NCBI GenBank assembly: GCA_023413135.1
Contig: JAEZQK010000094.1
Coordinates: forward strand, 1-64,000
From: Bacillota bacterium
Lineage (GTDB): Bacteria > Bacillota > Clostridia > Christensenellales > Aristaeellaceae
Length of the DNA: 64,000 bases
Reading direction: 5' to 3'
Below the pieces are notes generated by a model. The model did no database searches and was not told the DNA's origin. It was given only the letters and a program-made list of their open reading frames with translations. Below, in pieces: positions 51,461 to 59,499 of the stretch (the first letter of the stretch is position 1; every line of letters begins with the position of its first letter). The translations under genes were made by a program, and so were the position numbers.

Positions 51461-51985
51461 ATGCCAAAAACAAATGAGGGGTATAACAAACCATTTGCGC
51501 AAAGATTGCGTTTGCTTCTGGACGGCCGCGGTGTATCGCAAAGTGCCCTTGCCCAACATCTTGGGGTTCAGCAGCAAACGGTAAGCCAATATTGCAATGG
51601 CTTGACATCTCCATCCGTTGATACTTTTCAGAAGATAGCGGCATTTTTTGAGGTTTCCTATGACTTTCTTCTGGGGGCAAGTATAAATAAATCACCTGTG
51701 GGTGGTGATATAGAGCAACGATTGGGAATGACCGATGCGGCCATACAAGTCTCAGAGCATCTGAAAGGAATAGGCATGGCCCGCCCAAGAGATGTAATCA
51801 TAGGAGATCCGTTGTTTGTGGAATTTGTTTTTAGGTTTGATGAATATTTACATTCGATAGCCGATCATGATTCCGATGATAAAACGATGTTTTTCAAATA
51901 CGAGCTGTGGCTCATTCTCATGCAAATGCTGAACAAGCATGGGCAGGGGGTTGCGGGGTGTGCACAGAAAGAAAGGGAACAGTGA
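51461..51985 (+). CDS. XRE-family repressor-like regulator
   Basis: A 174-residue regulator. Residues about 8-70 are the helix-turn-helix: FAQRLRLLLDGRGVSQSALA, QHLGVQQQTVSQYCNGLTSP, FQKIAAFFEVSYDFLLG. The C-terminal half (IEQRLGMTDAAIQVSEHL onward) is of unknown type; no LexA-like peptidase motif is seen. ATG at 51461 is chosen with GGAGGGG seven bases upstream rather than the GTG overlapping it. It is divergent from the replication-like module and is its likely repressor. Confidence 0.85.
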   Translation: MPKTNEGYNKPFAQRLRLLLDGRGVSQSALAQHLGVQQQTVSQYCNGLTSPSVDTFQKIAAFFEVSYDFLLGASINKSPVGGDIEQRLGMTDAAIQVSEHLKGIGMARPRDVIIGDPLFVEFVFRFDEYLHSIADHDSDDKTMFFKYELWLILMQMLNKHGQGVAGCAQKEREQ

Positions 51986-52025
51986 AGGTATCTTAATAGG
52001 GATGATTGATAGACGAGGTGAGACT

Positions 52026-52304
52026 ATGAAGCTCAATTACCAATATGAACAGGACAGGATATTTGCCCAGGATGATTCCGGCAAGCTGCTTGCGGAAATC
52101 AGGTTCCCTTCAATAGAAGATGGTGTGGTTAACTTTTCCAGTACCTTTGTGGATCCTTCCCTGTGCGGGCAGGGCGTCGGGGAGCAATTGGTGCAGGCCG
52201 CGATTGCAAAAATCAAAGAGCGGGGCATGAAGGCGGTCATGACTTGTTCCTATGTAAAGGCTTGGTTCAGCAAACATCCGGAAGAGGGGGATCTGCTGGC
52301 TTGA
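52026..52304 (+). CDS. Small GNAT-family N-acetyltransferase (YjdJ type)
   Basis: A 92-residue protein, MKLNYQYEQDRIFAQDDSGK then AEIRFPSIEDGVVNFSSTFV, DPSLCGQGVGEQLVQAAIAK. The Q-G-x-G acetyl-CoA loop and short length match the YjdJ/YidJ group of one-domain acetyltransferases, whose substrates are unknown. GACGAGGTGAG precedes the ATG. It is 40 bases downstream of the XRE gene. Confidence 0.85.
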   Translation: MKLNYQYEQDRIFAQDDSGKLLAEIRFPSIEDGVVNFSSTFVDPSLCGQGVGEQLVQAAIAKIKERGMKAVMTCSYVKAWFSKHPEEGDLLA

Positions 52305-52393
52305 ATGGGGCGGCTTTTTTGCGTGATACTCTTCGCCCGTAATCAGGAAATGTATGGAGAAGCACAGATGCCCGCAATAGACATTCAAGCCCG

Positions 52394-52891
52394 TCAATAA
52401 TAGAAACTGTTTCGCCGCAAGAATTTGGCAAACTCAAATATCTCTTCTTTTCCAACGTCAAAATCAAAATAGAAAGCAAAGCCTATCTCTTTTTCATCGC
52501 TTTTTCCAATGTTAGTGACTAAATCGTAAATGGTTAGCCCCTTGTGATAATAATCATCCGAATAGTCTTCCACGCCATAAACTTCAAACGTATATCCCTT
52601 TAGCTTGGAATAGTCATATTTCAGCGCATCAGCCCGCTTTAGCTTCGTGGATACTGAAATGCTGTCCAGATTGATTTCTACATCGCAAAAGCCTTTTACG
52701 GACACCACCGGAATTGGATAATAGTCCCTCTCATACTGCCCATCATTTGTTTTGTTGTAATGGCCGCTATAATAGCCGGATTCCACCTCAAAGATTCTGT
52801 GAAAAAGAGCAGACGACAATTCGAAAGACTTTAATTCCAGTTCACGGTATATCCCGTTTAGCAAAGCGCCGAATTCATTCTTTTTTGACAT
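52394..52891 (-). CDS. Hypothetical protein
   Basis: A 165-residue soluble protein starting MSKKNEFGALLNGIYRELEL with CGGAG ahead. It is rich in Tyr and Asp in the middle (GYYSGHYNKTNDGQYERDYY, YGVEDYSDDYYHKGLTIYDL) and ends FAKFLRRNSFYY. No family was recognised. It has no signal or membrane segment. It lies just outside the phage-like module and could be cargo or a chromosomal orphan. Confidence 0.65.
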   Translation of the reverse strand: MSKKNEFGALLNGIYRELELKSFELSSALFHRIFEVESGYYSGHYNKTNDGQYERDYYPIPVVSVKGFCDVEINLDSISVSTKLKRADALKYDYSKLKGYTFEVYGVEDYSDDYYHKGLTIYDLVTNIGKSDEKEIGFAFYFDFDVGKEEIFEFAKFLRRNSFYY

Positions 52892-53497
52892 ATACAGATC
52901 TCCGTGAATCAACGAATTGAGCTGGGAATTTATTCACTCTACCCATCATTATATCTTCTGTACTTGTAAGCAACAAGATCTACGCCCCATCCCTGCTTCG
53001 GCCAAGGCGCCTTCTGTATGAAAAAAGGGTGGAGGCTGTTACCCTTCCACCATCTACTGTTTACTTCTCAATCTTCACGCCTAGGCTTGCAGAAAAGCTC
53101 TGTCTACCATGTGTATTTCATGAAAAATCGTGCTGATACTGTTCCAAAACATAAATGCACCGATGAACACCGGCACATAGGATACACGTAAACTCCGCCC
53201 GCTGTCATCCCTCGCTGCGCGAAGGATCTTTCAGAAGCATGAAAATCCAAGATCCTTCGCTGCGCTCAGGATGACAGTCTGCGGGGCTGGACTCGCCTTC
53301 AGAGCACATCGTCATCGACACATGAATGTTTTGAATTAGTATGAAAAGTGCGCTTTTACTACTCAAAAGCCTGTGGATAAATCCCGGTTAGGGTACTGGT
53401 TAAGGTAATGACAGAGAGCAATTTATTATTTTATGATTTCATGGCAAAAGAAAAAGCCCGCAACCTCTATCATTCAAGAAGTCACGAACCCTTTCAA
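52892..53497. other. Gene-free region before tRNA-Thr
   Basis: These 606 bases hold no credible gene. The one recognisable item is a 76-base inverted repeat (53202-53277). The rest is AT-rich without clear promoters or terminators that can be assigned. Confidence 0.55.
53202..53277. repeat. Fold-back repeat with CTGTCATCC ends
   Basis: The arm from 53202 (CTGTCATCC, later GCGAAGGATCTT) is the inverse of 53249-53277 except for a few central positions. Similar elements with ATCCTTCGCTGCGCTCAGGA are widespread in bacterial genomes as intergenic palindromes. Confidence 0.75.
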
Positions 53498-53573
<76 letters not shown>

Positions 53574-53714
53574 ACGTCCGGCGGGACAACGAACATATTG
53601 TACATGAAATCCCAAGGAATTGCAAGGGTTTTTCTTAAGAAAAATCCGCCATCCACATTGGGTTTTTCAAGCAATCCATCCCGGTTTTGCGGCCTGCTTA
53701 CTTAAAACAGACTC

Positions 53715-53815
53715 TTGATGCAAAAACCGGTGCAAATACACGTTGTCCGCAGGCCGGAAGGCCTTGAGGCCCAAGGCCTTTTAGGTCATCCTGATTGATG
53801 CAAGCATAGGTGCAA
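53715..53815. repeat. Paired TTGATGCAA-GGTGCAA direct repeats flanking a hairpin
   Basis: TTGATGCAA, five bases, GGTGCAA occurs at 53715-53735 and again at 53795-53815. Between them AAGGCCTTG (53758-53766) pairs with CAAGGCCTT (53772-53780). The block is in the 285-base gap between tRNA-Thr and the rpiB-like gene; the hairpin may terminate the latter. Confidence 0.5.
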
Positions 53816-53858
53816 CGCAGCCCCCACAGCCCGCATCAAGTCTCCTTCTCCCTGGTGC

Positions 53859-54323
53859 TTACTTCGCTGCGCCGGCAAACGCCTCGTCCATTTCCCGCAG
53901 CTTTTTCAGCACCGTCAGGGCGCGCTCGTCCGTGTCGCCCTTTGCTTTGAGAAATTCCTGAATCAGGTCCCAGGCCAGCCAGCGCCCCACAATTTTTTCG
54001 CCGATGCACATCACCTGCACATGGTCGTGTTCCACGGCCTGATGGGCGCAGTGCCAGTCATGGATCATGCTGGCGCGGATGCCGGGGATCTTGTTGCAGG
54101 CAATGGATGCCCCCACGCCCGAGCCGCAGAACATGATGCCGCGCTCCGCGTTGCCATCCAGAATGTGCTGGCATACGGCTTTGGCCACATCGGGGAAATA
54201 CGGCATTTCCGCGGGATCGTGGCACCCGTTGTCAATAACCTCGTGGCCCGCTTTTTTTAATAAGGGCAGCATGGCCATTTTTAAATCATACCCTGCATGG
54301 TCGCAACCAATGGAAAGCTTCAT
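53859..54323 (-). CDS. rpiB: RpiB/LacAB family sugar-phosphate isomerase
   Basis: A 154-residue isomerase of the ribose-5-phosphate isomerase B/galactose-6-phosphate isomerase family, which interconverts aldose and ketose phosphates. MKLSIGCDHAGYDLKMAM is the N-terminal signature, and MFCGSGVGASIACNKIPGIR contains the catalytic Cys. The His in EHDHVQVMCIGEKIVG replaces the usual NDANVL run, so the exact sugar phosphate is uncertain. AAAGGACGG lies before the chosen ATG. It is on the same strand as the Liv-type transporter, separated by a fold-back element. Confidence 0.85.
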   Translation of the reverse strand: MKLSIGCDHAGYDLKMAMLPLLKKAGHEVIDNGCHDPAEMPYFPDVAKAVCQHILDGNAERGIMFCGSGVGASIACNKIPGIRASMIHDWHCAHQAVEHDHVQVMCIGEKIVGRWLAWDLIQEFLKAKGDTDERALTVLKKLREMDEAFAGAAK

Positions 54324-54349
54324 GTTCATCCGTCCTTTACTGATAAATA

Positions 54350-54509
54350 ATACTAATTCCAAACATTAATGCGTCGTCGCGGCGGCTCTTTTCGCGCGGG
54401 GCATCGTCGACTTCCGCTCCACGTAGCGCTGCTACGCGTCGCTCCGTCTCCTTGTCCCGCATCGAAAATATCTCGCCGCTTTGGACGCATTAATATTTTC
54501 CATTAGTAT
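54350..54509. mobile_element. 160-base fold-back (MITE-like) element
   Basis: The 26 bases from 54350 (ATACTAAT...ATTAATGCGTC) and the 26 ending at 54509 are inverted copies, identical in the outer eight and inner eleven bases. The interior stays partly complementary and its centre is a small perfect hairpin (CGTAGC, three bases, GCTACG). It fills most of the gap between the rpiB-like gene and the Liv ATPase gene, with no coding content. Confidence 0.65.
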
Positions 54510-54519
54510 AAGGCAAAGC

Positions 54520-55248
54520 CTAGGCCGTTGTTTTCTTTTTACCAAGGTAGGCTTCCTTCACCCTGTCATCCTCCCCAAGGTCTTTGGAAAGACCGCTGTG
54601 GATGATGTTTCCCCGCTCGATCACATAAGCGCGGTTGGATACGCTGAGCGCCAGCTTCGCATTCTGCTCCACCAGCAGCACCGGGATACCGGTCTGGTTG
54701 ATGGCTACGATGCGCTCAAATACCTCTTCGATGACCAGGGGCGCAAGGCCCATGGAGGGCTCATCCAGCATCAGCATCTTGGGATGCCCCATCAGCGCGC
54801 GGCCGATCACCAGCATCTGCTGCTCGCCGCCGGAGAGGCTCCACGCCAATTGCGTGCGGCGCTCCTTCAGCCGGGGAAAGCAGCCGTACACATACTCCAG
54901 GTCATTACTGATATTGCCGGCCGTCAGTTTGATGCCCTTCCACGCCACGGTGCCCACGGCCAGGTTCTCCTCCACCGTGAGACCCGGAAACACATGGCGG
55001 CCCTCCGGCACCTGCAAGACCCCTTTGCGCGTTATCGCGTGGGGCTTTTTCCCGCGAAGCTCCTCGCCCTGATACAGGATGCTTCCGGACGATTCCACAT
55101 GGCCGGAGATGGAGTTGAGCAAGGTGGTTTTGCCGGCGCCGTTGCTGCCGATCAGGGCAACGATTTCCTTGTCGCCCACTTCCATGCTGATGCCGTGCAG
55201 CGCCTCGATGTGGCCATAGCGGGAAACAAGGTTGCTAATCTTAATCAT
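54520..55248 (-). CDS. livF: Branched-chain amino acid-type ABC transporter ATPase LivF
   Basis: A 242-residue ATPase. GSNGAGKTTLLNSISGHV is Walker A, WSLSGGEQQMLVIGRALMGH the ABC signature, MLMLDEPSMGLAPLVIEEVF Walker B, and LLVEQNAKLAL the switch His region replaced by Gln as is usual for LivF. Its start overlaps the LivG stop by four bases. Last gene of the livKHMGF-like cluster. Confidence 0.93.
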   Translation of the reverse strand: MIKISNLVSRYGHIEALHGISMEVGDKEIVALIGSNGAGKTTLLNSISGHVESSGSILYQGEELRGKKPHAITRKGVLQVPEGRHVFPGLTVEENLAVGTVAWKGIKLTAGNISNDLEYVYGCFPRLKERRTQLAWSLSGGEQQMLVIGRALMGHPKMLMLDEPSMGLAPLVIEEVFERIVAINQTGIPVLLVEQNAKLALSVSNRAYVIERGNIIHSGLSKDLGEDDRVKEAYLGKKKTTA

Positions 55249-56009
55249 GCGCTTTTCCCTCCTCCCCCAAGATAGGCCTCGATCACATCGGGGTTTTCCT
55301 GCACCTCTTCCGGAAGGCCCGTGGTCAGCTGACGGCCAAAGTTTAATACGGTAATGCGGTCGCAGATTTCCATTACCAGATCCATCGCGTGCTCGATCAG
55401 CAAAACCGCAATGCCCTGCTTCACCGCGATGCCAATCAGCGAGCGGATGTAATCCATCTCCGCCCGGTTAAGACCCGCGGCGGGCTCATCCAGCAGCAGC
55501 ACCTTGGGATAGCTTAGCATGGCGCGGACGATTTCCAGCATCTTCTGCTGGCCGTAGGAAAGCTTTTCGGTGCTGTCCTTCAGGTTGACGTTTTTAAGCC
55601 CCGCGGCGTTAAGCAGCGACTGCATATAGTCCTTGTACTGCTTTGCCTGCGGCAGGTGGCGGAGCCCCGCCAGATCCAGCCCTACCAGGATGTTGGTTTC
55701 AATATCACACCGGCCCAGAAGGCGCGGATGCTGGAAGCTTCTGGCCACACCCAGCTTGGCCCGCACGTGGGTGGGCGCTTTGGTGATGTCGCGGCCTTCC
55801 AGTGAAATGATGCCGCCATCCGCCTTATATATACCGGTGATCAGGTTGAGCAGCGTGGTTTTGCCGGAGCCGTTGGGCCCGATGAGGCCGAACACTTCAC
55901 CGCCAAAGAGCTCCAGGCATACATGATCGGCCGCGGTCACGCCGCCGAAGCGCTTCACCACGTCAGATAGTGTGAGCACCGGGCTTTTTCCGCTTGAAGA
56001 GCATGTCAT
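55245..56009 (-). CDS. livG: Branched-chain amino acid-type ABC transporter ATPase LivG
   Basis: A 254-residue ATPase. GPNGSGKTTLLNLITGIYKA is Walker A, KLSYGQQKMLEIVRAMLSY the signature, VLLLDEPAAGLNRAEMDYIR Walker B and LLIEHAMDLVMEICDRI the switch His segment. The ATG at 56009 overlaps the LivM end by 47 bases and is preceded by GGGAGGAGG; an internal GTG at 55979 is possible but has a weaker site. Confidence 0.92.
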   Translation of the reverse strand: MTCSSSGKSPVLTLSDVVKRFGGVTAADHVCLELFGGEVFGLIGPNGSGKTTLLNLITGIYKADGGIISLEGRDITKAPTHVRAKLGVARSFQHPRLLGRCDIETNILVGLDLAGLRHLPQAKQYKDYMQSLLNAAGLKNVNLKDSTEKLSYGQQKMLEIVRAMLSYPKVLLLDEPAAGLNRAEMDYIRSLIGIAVKQGIAVLLIEHAMDLVMEICDRITVLNFGRQLTTGLPEEVQENPDVIEAYLGGGGKSA

Positions 56010-56955
56010 AAAGCGCCTTGCCTCCTCCCAAAATTCCTTCCGGCTGTACGATCATCAAAATCATAATGCCTGCGCCGTAAATCAACTGCATAAAGTTTGC
56101 CAGCGGGCGCACCCACTCCTGCAACAGGGAGATGATCATCGTGCCGATAATGGCGCCGCTGGGGGAAGTCGTACCGCCCAGCATGATCATGATCAGATAC
56201 ATGGTGGACTGTTGGTAGGTAAACGTTTGATAGCTTAAGTAGCCGGACAAAAATGCGTACAGCGCACCGGCCAAGCCGCACAGCGCGCCGGATATGCCAA
56301 AGGCGATGCTCTTGGTCAGCAGGCTGTTGACGCCCATGCAGTTGGCCGCGATCTCGTTGTCGCGGATGGCCATGAAGGAACGGCCCAAGGGCGAATGGAA
56401 AAGCAGGCGCATGGCGACGAATACCACCGCGCAAAAGGCCAGGATCAGGTAGAAATAAGAGATTTCGGAGTTAAACGTAAGGGGACCGATGGAAAACTTC
56501 GGAACGTTTTGAATGCCCAGCGCCCCGCCGGTGACCGGCTCCCAATTCATGAACAGGCCATTTAAAATGGTCATCAGGCCGACGGAAGCAAAGGTGAAGT
56601 AGTATTGGCGCAGCCTGAAGAAGGCAAAGCCCAGCACGAACGCAAACAGCGCGGTTCCCACAACGGCAGCCAGCATGGCTACCAGGGGCGGCATGTTCAG
56701 CTTCATTACCACATTCGCGGCAGTGTAGGCCCCCACGCCCCAGAGCCCCGCCTGGGCAAAGGAGTTCTGGCCGCACATGCCCAGCAGCACGTACACGCTA
56801 AGCACGCACAGATAGGTGATGAGTGCTATGTTCAAAACCCGCAGCATGTAATTGCCCGTCGCCATGGGCGCAAAAGCGAACAGTACCAGCACCACGGCAG
56901 GGAAAAAGCGGGAAACCTTTTTCATGGTTTGGGCTATGGATGTTGTTGTATTCAT
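55963..56955 (-). CDS. livM: Branched-chain amino acid-type ABC permease LivM
   Basis: A 330-residue permease with about nine membrane segments. MCGQNSFAQAGLWGVGAYTA and GRSFMAIRDNEIAANCMGVN are the LivM signatures, the latter being the ATPase-coupling loop. GGGGG precedes the ATG. The next gene upstream, LivH, ends ten bases before it. Confidence 0.92.
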   Translation of the reverse strand: MNTTTSIAQTMKKVSRFFPAVVLVLFAFAPMATGNYMLRVLNIALITYLCVLSVYVLLGMCGQNSFAQAGLWGVGAYTAANVVMKLNMPPLVAMLAAVVGTALFAFVLGFAFFRLRQYYFTFASVGLMTILNGLFMNWEPVTGGALGIQNVPKFSIGPLTFNSEISYFYLILAFCAVVFVAMRLLFHSPLGRSFMAIRDNEIAANCMGVNSLLTKSIAFGISGALCGLAGALYAFLSGYLSYQTFTYQQSTMYLIMIMLGGTTSPSGAIIGTMIISLLQEWVRPLANFMQLIYGAGIMILMIVQPEGILGGGKALYDMLFKRKKPGAHTI

Positions 56956-56965
56956 GGTCAGCCCC

Positions 56966-57841
56966 CTATGCCTTTTCCTGAATTTTGCCGCTGAACAGAC
57001 CCTGCGGCCTCACCATCAACACAAGGATCAACCCGATGTAGATGAGCACCAGCTGGTATGTGGTGCTGATATACGCGCCGCCAAAGGCCTCGATCAGCCC
57101 TACGATCAGCCCGCCGACGATGGCGCCGGGCACGCTGCCGAACCCGCCGATGACGATGGCGGCAAAGGCCTTCGCGCCCGCGGTGGCGCCCATGGTGTTG
57201 TTCAAAAAGAACAGCGGCGCCAACATCCCGCCGCCGATGCCGGTGATCATGGCGCTTAAGGCAAAGGTCATGGCAATGGAAAAGATGACGGGCACACCCA
57301 CCATGGAGGCCATATACTGATCCTGCGCGGTGGCCTGCATGATGTGCCCGATGAATGTTTTTTCCAATAGCATATACACCAGAAACATCAGGATGGCCGA
57401 CACAATGATGATGGCCAGGTACTGCCCCTGAATGATGCCGCCGGCAAACAGCTTGACCGGCGCCGAGATGACCTTGTCCACCTTCACGGGGATGGAGCCC
57501 CAGATCAGGCGCGCGCCCTCCTTGAAGACCATCGAAGCGCCCATGGCGCTTACGATAATGGCCCGCACTTGCGCTTTGCGCAGGGGCCAATAGGCCGTGC
57601 GCATGAACAGCACGCCCACCACGCCGATGCCCACGCTGGCCAGCACCAGCGACAGAATGATGGGAAGATTCAATATCTGGTTGAACGTGTAGCAAAGATA
57701 ACCGCCGATCATCAGAAACTCACCCTGGGCGAAGTTCATAACGCCCACAGCCCGGAAGATGAGCACCATGCCCATGGCGATCAGCCCGTACACAACACCG
57801 GTGGAAAGGCCCGACACCAGCAATTGTATGTTTTGTCCCAT
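56966..57841 (-). CDS. livH: Branched-chain amino acid-type ABC permease LivH
   Basis: A 291-residue permease starting MGQNIQLLVSGLSTGVVYGL after AAAGGAGAT; the frame is open upstream without a site. GVMNFAQGEFLMIGGY is the LivH signature and ATAQDQYMASMVGVPV the coupling loop. About eight membrane segments. A hairpin (57917-57951) separates it from the binding protein. Confidence 0.92.
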   Translation of the reverse strand: MGQNIQLLVSGLSTGVVYGLIAMGMVLIFRAVGVMNFAQGEFLMIGGYLCYTFNQILNLPIILSLVLASVGIGVVGVLFMRTAYWPLRKAQVRAIIVSAMGASMVFKEGARLIWGSIPVKVDKVISAPVKLFAGGIIQGQYLAIIIVSAILMFLVYMLLEKTFIGHIMQATAQDQYMASMVGVPVIFSIAMTFALSAMITGIGGGMLAPLFFLNNTMGATAGAKAFAAIVIGGFGSVPGAIVGGLIVGLIEAFGGAYISTTYQLVLIYIGLILVLMVRPQGLFSGKIQEKA

Positions 57842-57916
57842 AATTGGCGTATCTCCTTTTCTCATGGCCATGCAGGCAGCCGCCACGCTTTTGGCAGTAT
57901 GAAGCCCCAAAGTCAA

Positions 57917-57951
57917 CGCCCTCCGCGCCAGGGACTCCGGTGCGGAGGGCG
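57917..57951 (-). terminator. Intercistronic hairpin between binding protein and LivH
   Basis: CGCCCTCCGC (57917-57926) pairs with GCGGAGGGCG (57942-57951). No T run follows on the minus strand, so it is more likely to protect the upstream message or attenuate than to terminate fully. Confidence 0.55.
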
Positions 57952-58038
57952 CCTATTAAGCATGAAAGAAACTGCCGGTTTAATGAGGGTGGCGGAGCCG
58001 CAACCGCAGGATACCCACCCAAGTTATTCAACGCTTCC

Positions 58039-59205
58039 TTAGATTTGCTTTTGGGAGTAGATCTCCTGCAAAACGGTGGGTGTTTCATCCACGATTTGCA
58101 CTACCAGGCCGCCGCGGCCGCAGTCGCCGTTGGTGCGGCAGTCATAGGTGGTGATGGCGCCGGCATAGGAATCGATGGTCTTCATGGCATCGCGTACCGC
58201 CTGACGGTCGGTGGAGCCGGCCTTTTCAATGGCGGCACAGATCACGCTCACATGGTCGTAAATCTGGGCGGCGGCCTTCGCGCAGACCTGTCCGTACATT
58301 TCCTCGTACTTTTGGGAGAAAGCAGCGCCCTTGGGGTTGGTGGTGTTGGGCACCCAGGCAGCCGCGCTGTACACGCCGTTGAGGGCTTCGCCGCCCAGCT
58401 TTAGGGTCACAGGGTCGGCCCAGGCGTTGGAACCGAAGATGGGCATGTCCACCATGCCAAAGGCACGGATCTGTTCAGCGATGATGGCCGCTTCGTTAAA
58501 GAGGCATGCGCCGATGATGGCTTCAGGCTCCACCTGCTGGATCTTGGTGATGTGGGAGGTAAAGTCCTTCGTGCCCGTGGTGAAGGGGACCACTGCCAAC
58601 GGCTCAATGCCACGGCGCTGGAGCGCTTCGGTGAACAGGCGCGTTTGGTCAGAAGAGTTGGTTTCCGTGTCATGGATGATGGCGAATTTCTGATAGCCCT
58701 TTTCTTCCACGGCGAAACCGATCAAGGCGTCGATCATGGTTTCCTCGCAGGCGCGCAGCTGGAAGAGCCAGGGATTGTCGTTATTGCAGATGTCCCGCAG
58801 CTTGGGGCTGGAGCCCTGTGCCGTGGTGAGGATCTGCGCCTGAAGGGCGTCGTTGGAAATGGCGATGTTGTCATTGGAGTTGTCGCTGCCGATGATCGCC
58901 ACGATCTCCGGGTCGTCGGCCAGCTTGCGGTACGCGTTGACCGCGCCCACGTCTGTGCCCAGGCCGTCTTCGATCACGATTTGGATCGGGCGCCCCAGAA
59001 CGCCGCCGGCATCATTGATTTCCTGGGTGATAATGGCGGCGGCGTTGGAAGCATATTCGCCTTCCATGGCGCGCTCGCCGGTCAGCACGGTGGCAAGGCC
59101 GATTTTGATGGGCTGTCCGCTGGGGGCGGCCACAGCAAAAGCTGGCGCAGAGTAAAGGGTCAGGACCATGATGGCAGACAGGAGGAGCGCGAAAGCCTTT
59201 TTCAT
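58039..59205 (-). CDS. LivK-type (HAAT family) solute-binding protein
   Basis: A 388-residue periplasmic-binding-type protein. The start MKKAFALLLSAIMVLTLYSA lies nine bases after AAGGAAGG; the signal peptide ends near AFA. The mature part reads IKIGLATVLTGERAMEGEYA, IVAIIGSDNSNDNIAISNDA and MVDMPIFGSNAWADPVTLKL, the type-I fold with a ligand pocket around SDNSND and the early TGE. The ligand may be an amino acid, amide or another small solute; adjacency to rpiB and a LacI regulator leaves a sugar-related ligand open. Confidence 0.85.
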   Translation of the reverse strand: MKKAFALLLSAIMVLTLYSAPAFAVAAPSGQPIKIGLATVLTGERAMEGEYASNAAAIITQEINDAGGVLGRPIQIVIEDGLGTDVGAVNAYRKLADDPEIVAIIGSDNSNDNIAISNDALQAQILTTAQGSSPKLRDICNNDNPWLFQLRACEETMIDALIGFAVEEKGYQKFAIIHDTETNSSDQTRLFTEALQRRGIEPLAVVPFTTGTKDFTSHITKIQQVEPEAIIGACLFNEAAIIAEQIRAFGMVDMPIFGSNAWADPVTLKLGGEALNGVYSAAAWVPNTTNPKGAAFSQKYEEMYGQVCAKAAAQIYDHVSVICAAIEKAGSTDRQAVRDAMKTIDSYAGAITTYDCRTNGDCGRGGLVVQIVDETPTVLQEIYSQKQI

Positions 59206-59240
59206 GAGTTTCATCCTTCCTTTTTGGTTTTGCCTTTTTC

Positions 59241-59262
59241 GATTTGAATACGTTTTCAAATC
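59241..59262. promoter_or_regulatory. LacI-type operator of the liv operon
   Basis: GATTTGAATAC pairs with GTTTTCAAATC with a single mismatch pair, matching the TGAAAACGTTTTCA form typical of LacI-family operators. It lies just downstream of the liv -10 box, where a bound repressor would block transcription. Confidence 0.7.
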
Positions 59263-59274
59263 GTTTATGTGTCT

Positions 59275-59302
59275 ATTATATGCGAAACAAATCTAAATGC
59301 AA
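59275..59302 (-). promoter_or_regulatory. Promoter of the liv operon
   Basis: On the minus strand TTGCAT, a 16-base spacer and a perfect TATAAT stand about 70 bases before the binding protein start, with the palindromic operator immediately downstream. Confidence 0.7.
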
Positions 59303-59360
59303 TAGAAAATCCAATTTTTTCTCAGAAAAATTTGGATGTATTGAATATCTATTTATGATC

Positions 59361-59388
59361 TTGATTTTTTGTTTGAAAACGTTATGAT
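59361..59388 (+). promoter_or_regulatory. Promoter of the LacI-family gene with overlapping operator
   Basis: TTGATT (59361-59366), a 16-base spacer and TATGAT (59383-59388). The sequence TGAAAACGTTATGA (59374-59387) overlaps the -10 box and resembles the operator at 59241-59262, which suggests autoregulation. Confidence 0.6.
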
Positions 59389-59499
59389 ATTAGAAGGCAG
59401 TAAAACCGCGTTTTTGAAAAGAAGCTTGAAAATAAGCGGCGGAACCGTTACACTATAGATCAGACACCCCGGCGCAAGCCAGGAAAGATAGGATGTCAA

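Noticed and set aside
51455..51985. GTG at 51455 as start of the XRE regulator
   Set aside because: It overlaps the Shine-Dalgarno sequence itself; the ATG six bases later has proper spacing.
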